This document shows positions 10,600 through 21,172 of a stretch of 64,000 nucleotides of DNA, in pieces (the stretch's first letter is position 1; every line of letters begins with the position of its first letter). A program made the translations under genes and the position numbers. The notes under the pieces are model-generated. The model did not search any database. It worked only from the letters and a program-made list of their open reading frames with translations, and had not been told where the DNA came from. The stretch comes from Stomoxys calcitrans (taxonomy: Eukaryota > Arthropoda > Insecta > Diptera > Muscidae): positions 92,519,819 to 92,583,818 of the forward strand of contig NC_081555.1 in the NCBI RefSeq assembly GCF_963082655.1, read 5' to 3'.

Positions 10600-12545
10600 A
10601 TCAAAATTGTGGCTACTACAGCCTTAAAAGATTACATAGGATGAAAGATATATATGGGAGCTATATCCAAGTCTGAACCGATTTTATTCAAAATCAATAG
10701 ATTTGAACCAAATTCGGCACGGACATTGAGTGGTCTAATAAGTACAAGTCATTGTTCACTTTTGTACAACAAAATATTGGTCTTTTTGGTAGCTATATCC
10801 AAATATAGACCGATCTGAACCATATACCACACGGATATCGAAAAGTCTAACATAAGTCACTGTGACAAATTTCAGCGAAATCAAATTATAAGTGCGTCTT
10901 CTATGGGGTCAAGACTTTAAATCGATAGAACGGTGTATACGGCATCTATATCCAAATCTGGACCGATCTGGGCCAAATTGAAGAAGGATGTCGAAGGGCC
11001 TAACATAACTAACTGTCCCAAAATTTCGGCAAAATCAGACAATAAATGCGTCTTTAATGGGCCCAAGTCCTTAAATCGAGGGATCGGTCTAAATGGCAGC
11101 TATATCCAAACCTGGACCGATCTGAGCCAAATTGCAAAAATATTTCGAGGGGCCTTACACAACTCACTGTTCCAAATTTCGGCAAAATCGGACAAAAAAA
11201 TCGCCTTTTATAGGCCCAAGACCTTTAATCGAGAGATCGGTCTATATTGCAGCTATGTTCAAATCTGGACCGATCTGGGTCTGGGTCAAATTGAAAAAAA
11301 ATGTCGAGGAGCCTAACACAGCTCACTGTCCCAAATTTCTGTGAAATTAATGGGCCCAAGATCTTAAATCGAGAGATCGGCCTATATGGCAGCTATTTTC
11401 AAATCTGAACCGATCTAGGCCAAATTGCAGAAAGATGTCGAGAAGCCTAATACGACTCCCTGTTCCGAATTTCGGCGAAATCGGACAAAAGATGCGCCTT
11501 TTAGAGGCCCCAGACCTTAAATCGAGAGATCGGTCTATATGGTAGCTATATTCAAATCTGGACCGATCTGAGCCAAATTGAAGAAGGATGTCGAAGGGCC
11601 TAACACAACTAACTGTCCCAAAATTTCGGCAAAATCAGAAAATAAATGCACCTTTTATGGGCCCAAGACCTTAAATCGAGGGATCTGAGCCAAATTGCAA
11701 AAAATGTCGAGGGGCCTTACACAACTTACTGTTCCAAATTTCGGCGAAATCGGACAAAAAAAAACGCCTTTTATAGGCCCAAGACCTTTAATCGAGAGAT
11801 CGGTCTATATGGCAGCTATGTTCAAATCTGGACCAATCTGAGCCAAATTGAAGAAGGATGTCGAAGGGCCTAACACAACTAACTGTCCCAAAATTTCGAC
11901 GAAATCGACAATAAATGTGCCATTAATGGGCCCAAGACCTTAAATCGCGAGATTGGTCTATATGGCAGCTATATCCAAACCTGGACCGATCTGAGCCAAA
12001 TTGCAAAAATATTTCGAGGGGCCTTACACAACTCACTGTTCCAAATTGCGGAGAAATCGGACAAAAAATTTACCTTTTATAGGCCCAAGACCTTTAATCG
12101 AGAGATCGGTCTATATGGCAGTTATATTAAAATCCGGAACGATCTAGGTCAAATTGCAAAAAGATGTTGAGGAGCCTAACACAGTCAACTGTCCCAAATT
12201 TCGGCGAAATCGGGATAAATGTGCCATTAATGGGCCCAAAATCTTAAATCGAGAGATCGGTCTATATGGCAGCTATTTTCAAATCTGAACCGATCTGGGT
12301 CAAATTGCAGAAAGATGTCGAGGAGCCTAATACGACTCACTGTTCCAAATTTCGGCAAAATCAGACAAAAGATGCGCCTTTTAGGGGCCCAAGACCTTAA
12401 ATCGAGAGATCGGTCTATATGGCAGCTATTTTCAAATCTGAACCGATCTGGGCCAAATTTCAGAAATATGTCGAGGGGCCTAACACAACTTTTACGACGT
12501 TCAAGCATATATATACACTTTACAGGATCGAAAATGGATATTTTT
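10600..12545 (-). repeat. HINE-family tandem array, second 153-bp unit variant
   Basis: Units contain GGCAGCTATATCCAAATCTG, GACCGATCTGAGCCAAATTG, CCCAAATTTCGGCGAAATCG and GGGCCCAAGACCTTAAATCG. GGCAGC-equivalent positions are 10941, 11095, 11248, 11388, 11541, 11811, 11964, 12117, 12268 and 12421. The spacing is again 153 bp apart from one shortened unit and one partly deleted double unit. Neither terminus of the element is present. Long frames here are repeat-driven. Confidence 0.8.
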
Positions 12546-12562
12546 GAAACAAAGTCCAGCCT

Positions 12563-12815
12563 TGGTTCGAATCCTGGTGAGAACATCAGAAAAAAATTTT
12601 TCAGCGGTGGTTATCCCCTCCGAATGCTGGCTACATTAGTAGGGTACTATGCCACTTATCCCCAAAGAGGTGTCGCATTACGGCACGCCGTTCAGACTCG
12701 GCTTTAAAAAGGAGGCCCCCTATCATTGAGCTTAAAATTTGAATCAGACAGCACTCAGTGATATGTGAGAAGTTTGCCCCAGTTCCTAAGTGGAATGTTC
12801 AAATTTGCATTAGCA
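12563..12815 (+). mobile_element. tRNA-derived SINE, 5' truncated
   Basis: The copy starts inside the promoter B box (GGTTCGAATCC) and continues with GGTGAGAACATCAG, TTTTTCAGCGGTGG, the body (GGTGTCGCATTACGGCACGC, GAGGCCCCCTATCATTGAGC) and the tail GCCCCAGTTCCTAAGTGGAA. The A-box half of the tRNA-like head is missing. It follows directly on HINE-like DNA. Confidence 0.75.
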
Positions 12816-13307
12816 GTCCAGCTCGAGATCATTTAAATTCAATGCTTTCTAAGCGTAGCATATTACTTTCAAGCGTAGCATATTACTTATAGATGTTTTG
12901 CAAGATCATGTGTAGTTCTAAAGAAGTGTAATTTGTCACAGAAAGAATGTCTGTCATTACACAAAAATACATGCATTGGGAAAAGTACAGCTAATAGACA
13001 GGGTTGTTGAGTGTGGTTAATGTGGTAATTGTATCATAGATGCGTTTTCGCTATTAATACGATTCAAATACAACATACCAACGCACGGCCCTTGAAGCCA
13101 TCACACCTAGTATGGTTGAAAAGTCCTCTAACCAAAGACGAAACGCGTTCCATAGTGGTGGGGGGTGTGTTGCTATCTTTGGCTTTCCTTTTCCATTTGC
13201 ATCTCTGATCATTGAGCTCGTCTCGAAAGAGAAACAAGCAAAAAAGCTGTGTTGATGTCAACAACTCTTTGACTGGCATGGTGGAACGCGATATCTGATG
13301 CGTACTG
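12816..13307. other. Spacer containing a dispersed repeat copy (13113-13225)
   Basis: 13113-13225 matches 48757-48872 (TATGGTTGAAAAGTC, TTGCTATCTTTGG, TTCCATTTGCATCTC, GATCATTGAGCTCGT). The remainder is AT-rich with a direct repeat of AAGCGTAGCATATTACTT near 12850-12890. No gene was recognised. Confidence 0.5.
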
Positions 13308-13675
13308 AATCTTTGTCAAATTTATGAAGGTGGTCTAGTTACCCAGCGGCTATTGAGTACTTATTTTCCACTATTCCCGCACAGACTAATCATCAATGCA
13401 AAACACATCAACATTGCCAAACTCTTTTTGTTGTGCACTTGAACATTCGTCCAAAGTTAATGCAAGTGTTTTTTGTGCATAGGCCACTCTGACCTACAGC
13501 ATAGCGACGGGCTGGTTCGCATATGGCATAGCAAAAATCTTATAAATGTCATGCCAAACACAATCAATGCTAGAGGACTAGGGGATTTATTGACCCCTGT
13601 TTCAGAACAAAGCGTGCTCTACATCGTACTCAATAGTCGTTGTCTATGTAGAGCACCTTAATCAATTTGACAAAG
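13308..13675. repeat. Inverted-terminus element, unclassified
   Basis: CTTTGTCAAATT at 13308 and CTATTGAGTAC at 13349 recur inverted as GTACTCAATAG at 13626 and AATTTGACAAAG at 13663. The two arms of about 50 bp agree at roughly two thirds of positions. A further local 11-bp inverted repeat (GTGCTCTACAT, 13614 and 13646) lies at the right end. It may be an old MITE. LINE A inserted immediately at its right end. Confidence 0.4.
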
Positions 13676-13677
13676 GT

Positions 13678-14143
13678 TAGGTTAGGTTAGGTCGAAAAGA
13701 GGGTGCAGATATAAATCCGTTCCATATCATTATGGACATACACCTAAGCCAGTAATCGGCTTGTTGTGCGCTCTAAAAACTAGAAAGTAACCTCTTAAAA
13801 GAAAATTTTAAGTTAAGAATTCCGTGCTACTTACAAAATCCTTAATTGTTTTCCATACCAATCCCCTAGGTTAGTTCAAGTCTGATATTGTGTCTCCACC
13901 TAAGTGTCGGTATCTGTTGGACGCGAAAGCCGGGCAATGACAAAGGAAATGCTCTAACGTCTCATCATCTTCCCCGCATGCCCTACACATGCTGTCACTT
14001 ACCGCACCGATTTTACATAAGAGAGCTCGTAGTCCTATGTGTCCCGTTATGATACCAATAGCTGTACTGACCTCCTTCTTGCTTCCTTTCAGTAAAAGCC
14101 TGGTCTTTTCACGATCTGGATCCCCCCATAGGATTTTCGCCAT
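13678..14143 (-). pseudogene. LINE A 5'-truncated insertion: CCHC C-terminus and 3' tail
   Basis: Reading down the minus strand the frame contains ILWGDPDREKTRLLLKGSKK, GHIGLRALLCKIGAVSDSMC and CRACGEDDETLEHFLCHC (C-x2-C-x7-H-x4-C), then a 3' UTR and the tail ACCTAACCTAACCTAACC. It is flanked by CAAAGGT at 13671-13677 and 14144-14150, a likely 7-bp target duplication. The C-terminal 91 codons are open. The element was truncated within ORF2 on insertion, as is usual for target-primed reverse transcription. Confidence 0.8.
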
Positions 14144-14150
14144 CAAAGGT

Positions 14151-15559
14151 GTTGATGAAAATTCATGGCGTATCAGAAATCACGATCCACCATGCCAGTC
14201 AAAGTGTTTTTGACAACAGCACACTCTTGCAATACTTTTATACAATAAGTTCTTTGCTATGTTATTCTTTGAATAGGAAGCATTGAAATAAAATGATCTC
14301 GGGCTGGATTATCGATCGAAAAATCACAAAAGAAATATAATTTTTACAAAATTTTGTAAACGTTACTGGGGCTCTTTGTCTCGTAACATCTACCATTTTT
14401 TCTACATAATCAGAGCAACAACCACCACTTGGACTTAATGATAAAATGATTAACAGTGCAGCTTCTACTCTTCATTAGGGATCATTCATCTATCAAATAT
14501 CAATTTAGCTTTATTTAGTTTATACCCTATTGAATGACTGATGATGAATGTCTAAATTGAGTTTGGACGACGTGCGCTTTGCTACTGACATTTTCCTCGC
14601 TTCATTAATTGCGTTCGGAAAGATGCTGCGATAAAATCAACTCAAGCAACACTGCAAACGAGTGTTTTGTGGCGTGAAATGGACAGCTAGCTATGGGGTG
14701 GGTGGAGTGGTTGTCAACACAAAGAGAGTGAAATCATTCGTTTAAATGCCACCATACAAAGGCCTGACCACGCATACATCAAGTGTTGGACAAACATCAT
14801 TATCACACCCACCCATCAAACATGCGGTGTGAAAGACATCAAACATTCATACAAAGGCTGTACAATCAAGGAAACCTAACCCCATATACAGTGGAGGGAA
14901 AGACTTCACACACAGACCTAACCGTCCCCACCCCCTTCCAATAAAGTTTAACAAATGCTTCTCCTTTGTAGGCCTAAAATAAATATTTAACTATTAGCAA
15001 CAACAGTAGCTTCAGAGCATCAACAGCAACAACAACAACAACTACACATTTAAGCAAAACAAAGTTTTTTTTTTTGTAAGGCTCACAAGAGAATAGGCCT
15101 AGGCTGGGATTCGATGCATGGCGGTGGTGGTGGTAGTTGGTTGCTTGGTTGATTTAGGCAACTTTGGGGAAATGTTGCCCCCCGCCCTAGGAAGCGTTGA
15201 ACCCAAACTAAATTCTTTTAAATAGGGAATATGTGTTTGGGGCAAAAAAATGGGAGAAAATACCAACGCCCCCATGACTCTATGCCCCTTTCCCATACCA
15301 TTTGGCAAACTACCCGTACGTAACATGTATTAACAAACATTGCAGCATTTGTGACATGCTACGACATACTACGAATGTGTGGATTGTGGAACAACGTTGT
15401 TCGCTAAGGATGGACCGATAATAACAACAGCATCTAAATGTCAATAGACGGATGGGGACAAATAAATAAACGAATGTACAAATGTCGACAGTATTTCCTT
15501 CTCCCTTATGTTGTCGCACAAGTTTTTAAAATGTTTCCGGTATTGTGTTTGTATACGAG
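14151..15559. other. Unique-looking AT-rich block, no gene recognised
   Basis: This has simple repeats (CAACAACAACAACAAC near 15020-15045, poly-T at 15065) and homopolymer runs but no repeat-family match. Frames at 15099-15326 and 15310-15519 lack domains and codon structure. It is a candidate intergenic or regulatory block of host DNA. Confidence 0.4.
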
Positions 15560-15720
15560 GGTCGGAGAAAAGCAAATTTTGTCAAGACTAAAATTCTATA
15601 GAAAAAGTTAAAATTAAGGAAAACTAAGGAATGGAAACAAATTTAATTTTTACAGGGAAGTTTTTCAAAATAGCATTTCTGTAGGATATTTTGTCAAAAT
15701 TTGATGGCTATTTATGCATT
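15560..15720. repeat. 29-bp AT-rich repeat, degenerate fragment
   Basis: Degenerate copies of the unit TTCTATAGGAAATTTTGTCA (for example TTTCTGTAGGATATTTTGTC at 15676) identify it with the arrays at 19.2, 20.9, 48.9 and 50.6 kb. Confidence 0.5.
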
Positions 15721-16599
15721 GAGCATACTATGGAGATCGTGATTTCAAAGCTAACCAAAGTTCATCATCAGTTCATTTTGCCATAAAAAGATTACATGCT
15801 TCCACTTCCTCACTAATTAGTGAGCTGTGCAATGGTAGAAGCATGCCTCTTTGAGACAAAAATTGGATCATATTAGGGTACCTTTCTTCGAGCGCAGTAA
15901 GAAAAGCAAACCCCTAACAAACTATATCTCTTACTCAATAGCCAAATCCTGTCACCAAGCAAGTTGCAAAAAAGTAACATTTCAATAGTGCATATTGCAG
16001 CATATACGTTTATCAGTGCGCCGCCCGTTTATTCGTCTGTTTTTGGGCTACATTTTATATTGGTTGTTTTATTTTATTGTTGAATTTCTTTGTCCAGATG
16101 AAAACAATTGGCTATGATTTGGCTAAGGCATATGTGGTGTGCTTAAATCAGCAATGCCCAGCCTTTTACGGTAGCGTTGATGGCAAGTCACACGTATTGT
16201 TATTCTTTTCTTTTCAATCGTTGTTGAGACAGCAATAAATGAAAATGCGCAAAGGTATACTCATCGTTTTCTCTGTTTTTATTTAAACAATAATTTTTAA
16301 TGATTAAACGCTTAGAAGGTACAAAAAAGTATATACGTTTTCTTATTTTATGACTATTTTTGCAAAACACCAATCATTCAGTCCAAAAAAAGGTTTTCTA
16401 CATATCGAGAGAACTAAAAATATTTAAAGAGAGTGTTTCACACATACAGTCAAATTTTTATTTTGGTCTTCACTGGCTTAAATTCATTGGGCAGGCTAGG
16501 TTAGGAAGCATGTAAGTTTTTAGGTCTTATCGCACAGATGATGAAGCTTTGCTCAGCTTTGAAATTTCGATCTCCGTAGGCTGCCCAATGAATTTAAAT
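15721..16599. other. Unique-looking spacer with a 17-bp inverted repeat
   Basis: TTAAATTCATTGGGCAG at 16478-16494 is repeated inverted and perfect at 16581-16597 with an 86-bp spacer, possibly a tiny MITE. The rest shows no gene or family match. Confidence 0.4.
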
Positions 16600-16890
16600 T
16601 TTATAGGAAAATTTCCTTTTTCAGAAAATTTTCTTTCAATTTTTTTTTTTTTTTAGGAAATTTCGTAAAAATTTTGTTTCTATATGAAATGTTGTCACAA
16701 ATTCAGTTCTGTATGGAAATTTAGTTAAAATTGTATTTCTGGGGAAAATTTTGTCAAAATTTAATTTCTGTAGAACATTTTGTCATTCAAGTTTGTTCCT
16801 ATCGAAAATTTTGCCACAATATTGTTTAATTTCTAGTCGGAAAATTTGTCACAATTTCCCTTCTATATGAAATGTTATAAAAAATTACTT
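16600..16890. repeat. 29-bp AT-rich repeat array, degenerate
   Basis: About nine copies related to TTCTATAGGAAATTTTGTCA are present, many with substitutions. The array ends next to AACAGCAAAAAGTCTGCTGA, the CAGCAAA/TTTGCTG palindrome context that also borders this family near 24600. Confidence 0.6.
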
Positions 16891-17143
16891 TCTATACACT
16901 AACAGCAAAAAGTCTGCTGATAATAGCAAACACTGGCTGATGACTGCTAACCTAGTCAATCTGTCTTTAACACCTCGAAATTTTGATGAGCCCGTCTTGT
17001 ATTTGTTCCGTATAGACTCAAAAACGGCAGCACTGATTACCTTGAAATTTCCACAGATCGTATAGGTTGGTCTGGAAAGAAACATAGGCTATATATTTTT
17101 TGATATTGGAAGGGGGAGGGCCCTCCCCTTTTGCCCAAATGTA

Positions 17144-17375
17144 CAGGGTGGCTGATGAATATTGCTACAATGATGAATATTGCTACATTTTTTTTTCGGT
17201 GTATGGAATACATTTTTCTTTTATTCATGTTAAATTAAATTATTAAATTAATTATTAAATTATTATTAATTAAATTAATTAATTAATTAATTAAATTAAT
17301 TATTAAATTATTATTATTAAATAGAAAAAAAGTTATTACATTTTTTTTTGGTAGCGGCTTTCATCAGCCACCCTG
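17144..17375 (+). mobile_element. 232-bp MITE with TA target duplication, copy 1
   Basis: Terminal inverted repeats are CAGGGTGGCTGATGAA at 17144 and the complement ending CCACCCTG at 17375, flanked by TA on both sides. After the left end GATGAATATTGCTACA occurs twice in tandem. The interior is (TTAAATTAA)-rich and non-coding. TA duplications and the terminus are Tc1/mariner-like. The copy at 53931-54162 has the same length and reads as identical. Confidence 0.9.
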
Positions 17376-17639
17376 TATTACACAAAAATAAAAGTTTACC
17401 GATCGGGACTGGTATTCAGGAGTAGAGTACGAATTTCATATTAAAAATAGCATCCAAGTAACTGGGGGTCCGCCCAACTCCAAAACCCCCTAAAATAGGT
17501 TCATTGGACGAGCATGACAATATGGGACTCAAATGAAAGGTATACGGGAGTAGATTACGAATATGGTCAGGAAGAAGAAATATGCTTTAATTTATTGATA
17601 TCGGAAGGGCGACTTCTTGGGTACTTGAACACAATTTCT

Positions 17640-17844
17640 AATACCATATTCGTATTCTACTTTTCAATACCTTTCATTTGATATCCATATTGTCTTTATC
17701 GGACCACTTGTGATTTTGGGTGGTATTTTTGGGGTAACGGGGAGGGTACGCCCAAAAATACCACCCAAAATCACAAGTTGTCCGATAAAGACAATATGGA
17801 TATCAAATGAAATGTATTGAAAAGTAGAATACGAATATGGTATT
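17640..17844. repeat. Long near-perfect inverted repeat (94-bp arms)
   Basis: The left arm 17640-17733 (AATACCATATTCGTATTCTA through GGTATTTTTGGG) pairs with the right arm 17751-17844 around a 17-nt spacer. Only two mismatches were found by eye, at about 17671 and 17704. A transcript would form a long hairpin. Confidence 0.85.
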
Positions 17845-17924
17845 CATATTTGTATTCTGCTCATATGAAATTTTTCTGAAAGTAGAGCACAAATTTTATA
17901 TTTACTTTAATGGCCAAGTAACCA

Positions 17925-18120
17925 CCCTCGAGCAGGGGCAAACTTCTCACACATCAATGAGTGACATCTCTTTGGGGAGAATTGTTTACATAGCATGGTA
18001 CCTCGCAAATGTCGCCAGCATTAACAGGGGATAACCACCGCTTTAAATTTTGTCCGATGTTTTCGCCAGGTTTCCAACGCAGGCGTTCGGCGTTATATGC
18101 GGACATGGGCTACAGTGGCA
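17925..18120 (-). mobile_element. tRNA-derived SINE, minus strand, internally deleted
   Basis: From the right the head remnant GCCACTGTAGCCCATGTCCG is followed by a degraded B box (GGAAACCTGGCG), the body and GTTTGCCCCTGCTCGAG. It lacks the middle body segment containing the GAGTCCGAACGGCG motif and the extreme 3' tail. HINE-like sequence follows to the right. Confidence 0.7.
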
Positions 18121-18229
18121 CGAATTCGATATCCACATTCAGGGCGAAGTGTCCCCACCTTTTGCGCATAGTGTTTTGTTTTGACTTTCAACAACTGTGC
18201 CAAGTATGACTGATATCGATCTATAACTG

Positions 18230-19168
18230 AACGTCAAAACGTTTTGATATACGAGCGCTATTTTTGTTGTTTACAGTAACTTAAAAGATTCATACCGCCC
18301 AAAAAATTGAATTGAATCGTGAATATTTTCTTGCGATTATTTTGGATTAACTCAACGACAGTGCATCGATAATTAATAATTAAATTTTTCGCGATGAAGC
18401 TCCATCAAGGACCAGTGTTTAGCGGTTTCACTCGTATTTCACTCCAAGACGAATTTCGTAAGATCGTCTTGACCTTGACGGTCAAATGTTCATGCAATTG
18501 GATCCCACACAATTTGTAAATCGATCATTAAAGGCTGGTGTCGATTGGCCAAAAGAAATGCTCCAAAAATACGATCGCGATGCTATGACATCGTGACAGG
18601 TGATGAATAGTGGATTTACACGTATGAGCCCCAAAGTAATCCGCAGTCGACTGTATGAGTGTTTCAAGATGAGCCAAATCCAACAAAAGTTGCTCGCGCA
18701 CGAAGCACTTCCAAGCACATGATCGTCTGTTTTTTCGGAAAAACTGGACATGTCGCAATCGCAATAGAACAACGCAGAACATTCAATTCTGAATAGTACA
18801 CAACAATTTGTTTGCCAGTTGTCTTCCAAGAAATTAGGAAAACCAACCGCCGAAGACGGATCACTCTTCGCGACAATGCGAGCTCTCACACGTCGACTCA
18901 TTTTTGAGCACTCAAAATATCGATTTGATGAATCATCCGCCGTATAGTCCTGACTTGGCCACGAATGACTTCTTTTTATTCAACACCTGCATGTTTTGTT
19001 TTGGAGATACCTCAATCAAAGTGGCAAAAGCGTTTCGACAATTGGATAAACGCATGCAAACGTGTATAGATCTTAATGGGGAATATTTTGAAAACAATAA
19101 AGCCATTTTCGATGGTCAATATTTGTTTTTTTTTTTCTCTAATCTCGAAATATAAAAGGCAACCCTAT
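18230..19168 (+). pseudogene. mariner-like transposase, 5' truncated and inactivated
   Basis: Pieces of a mariner transposase read in order on the plus strand: LNREYFLAII-like (around 18310), KLHQGPVF, VNRSLKAGVDWPKEMLQKYD (18517), DIVTGDE followed by a stop then WIYTYEP (18588-18630), NPTKVARARSTSKHMIVCFF (18670), DNASSHT with the second catalytic Asp (18873), and NHPPYSPDLATNDFFLF with the third Asp (18925-18985). The 3' inverted repeat (CGAAATATAAAAGGCAACCC) is present, but the 5' one is replaced by HINE-like DNA. Frameshifts and in-frame stops, including one replacing the residue after GDE, make it inactive. The copy at 57178-57886 supplies both termini. Confidence 0.8.
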
Positions 19169-19670
19169 ATGTCTATCAATTTTGCAAAAACTTCATTTCT
19201 TTCGACAATTTTCTTAAAATTTCATTTTTTTTGGAAATCTTGTCCAAAATTTCTTTGCTATAAAAAATTCGGTCAAAATTTCATTTAAATAAAAAATTTT
19301 ATCGAAATTTTATTTCTATAGGGAATTTTATCGAAATTTGATTTCAAGAAGAAATTTTGTCAAAATTAATTCCTATAGGAAATATTTTTTTAATTTTATT
19401 TCTATTGGACGTTTCTTAAAAAATAATTTCTTTAGGACATTTTGCCAAAAATTCATACCTGTGGGAAACTTTGGCAAAAAATTATTTTCATAGGAAATTT
19501 TTTCAAAATTTCATTTCTATAGGAAAATGTCAAAATTTAATTTTGTAAGGAAGTTTTGCCAACATTTCATTTCCATAGGAAATTTTGTCAAAATTTAATT
19601 TCACCCGAAAATTTTTGTCAAAATTTCATTTCATTTAGCTAGCCAATTTTGAAATAAATTTAGAAATTTA
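19169..19670. repeat. 29-bp AT-rich repeat array
   Basis: About 16 units of the form TTTCTATAGGAAATTTTGTC are present with drift in sequence and small length changes. No coding content was seen. Confidence 0.75.
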
Positions 19671-20850
19671 GTCACAAATATTTTTTCTTCACCATTAACC
19701 GTCTACTAAATAAATACATAAATCACTATCCCTCATATGTTGTAGCAACTTGGAAATTTTTTTAATTTTCGACCTCTACAAGCACTGTCATCGAACCGCT
19801 CAAACTTTTGAAATGTTTATGAAATAGCATTTTTTTCTTATTTTAATTAGAACTTTAGTTTTCATTTAACCCTTACCCTCGTATACACGCATATTAGCAC
19901 AACAAAGTAAAATTCTTTTCATTTAATCCTTGCCTTCGTTTATTGAGTGTGCGTGTGTGTATGTGTGTGTGGCGGTAGTGGTTTGGTGGCTGCTAGAAAT
20001 GATTACCTCGGTCGAGGGGACTTAATGTGGTCTCTTACGAGCACACAACTACTACTGCTGCTGCTGCTGCTGATGCGATGCTTCGCTCTGCTCCGTTTGT
20101 TTGTATGTGTGTGTTGGTGCTGCAATGCGTTGCGTTGCGGCATTAAATGGTGAAAAGTTTTTAAATGATAAGGGTTATTTAACGAGCTTTTAAAAGTATG
20201 ATGACGGTCGTTCTGAACTGTGTACAACAAGGACTAGCCGTAGAGCAGCATTAACACCAACACCAAGCCCAGCAGAGCAACAATCACAACACCAATACCA
20301 ACTCATATACAAATATTAATGAATTGTATTAAAAGCAGAGTAAATACAACAACAACACAGATTCAAAAGGAGAACAACCACATGCGGACAGACGGGCGGA
20401 AAAAATTTTACAATTTAAAAACAAGAGAAACCCGGACAAAAACAAGTTGTTAAACTAATTAGTAACATGTTAAGGGTCATTATAGTTGGCTGATGGCAAT
20501 AAAATTTAATTTTGCCCAACAATGCCGCCTTATGCGAACCTGGCCCAACATCATCAAGATCATGCTGATTCTCATTTCCATTACCATTACCATCATCATA
20601 AACGCTCTGTTTTTCTACCTCATAACGTAGACGAAGTACCTAGTACTTCATTTTTCTGTTACATCATGCCATTTTAAATTATTTTTGTTGTAAAGCAAAA
20701 AACAATTAATTAAGTATGAATGAATGAGGCACTAGCAATATGTGAAGCATATTTTTGAAACGATGTTAAAAACTTTAAAGAGGATGTAAGTTTGAAGAGG
20801 GCATGTAAAATATTTTCATGATATATTATACAAAATAGTTGGAATGAATG
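19671..20850. other. Unique-looking block with microsatellites
   Basis: This contains a GT-rich run (19945-19972), a CTG run (CTGCTGCTGCTGCTG near 20055) and CAACAACAACAC. The two open frames at 19947-20230 are products of these runs. No repeat-family match or gene was seen; it may be host intergenic or intronic DNA. Confidence 0.4.
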
Positions 20851-21172
20851 AAATTTTGCCAAAATCTCCTATAGAAATAAAATTTATCAAAATTTCGTTA
20901 AAATTTCATTTCTATAGGAAACTTTCTCAAAATTTCATGTCTATAGGAAATTTCATCAAAATTTCCTATATCTATGAAATTTTAATAAAATTTAAATTAC
21001 TTAGAAAAAATTGACAAAATTTCCTTTCTATAAAAAAATGTTGTCAATATTTCAGTTCTTCAGGAAATTTTGTCATAATATAATCTAATAGGAAATCTTG
21101 CGTCAAATCTTCCTATAGTCATAAAATTTTGATTAAATTTCCCATAGAAACGAAATGTTGACAAAATTTCTA
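20851..21172. repeat. 29-bp AT-rich repeat array
   Basis: About ten degenerate units related to TTTCTATAGGAAATTTTGTC occur in mixed register, ending where LINE C begins. Confidence 0.65.

Larger units (their letters stand above)
17030..17924. repeat. Family with ~130-bp units, interrupted by a MITE
   Basis: Left of the MITE the sequence reads GGTTGGTCTGGAAAGAAACA and GGAAGGGGGAGGG, matching the inverse of 50405-50500. Right of it come GGTATTCAGGAGTAGAGTAC, GGTATACGGGAGTAGATTAC and related GAATACGAATATGG motifs. The region 17640-17844 is folded back on itself. Confidence 0.7.

Noticed and set aside
13614..13656. miRNA-like hairpin (11-bp stem)
   Set aside because: The stem is too short and the loop (21 nt) too large for a miRNA precursor; it is part of an inverted-terminus repeat.
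19945..19975. GT-rich tract as a regulatory element
   Set aside because: It is an ordinary dinucleotide microsatellite with no flanking promoter evidence.
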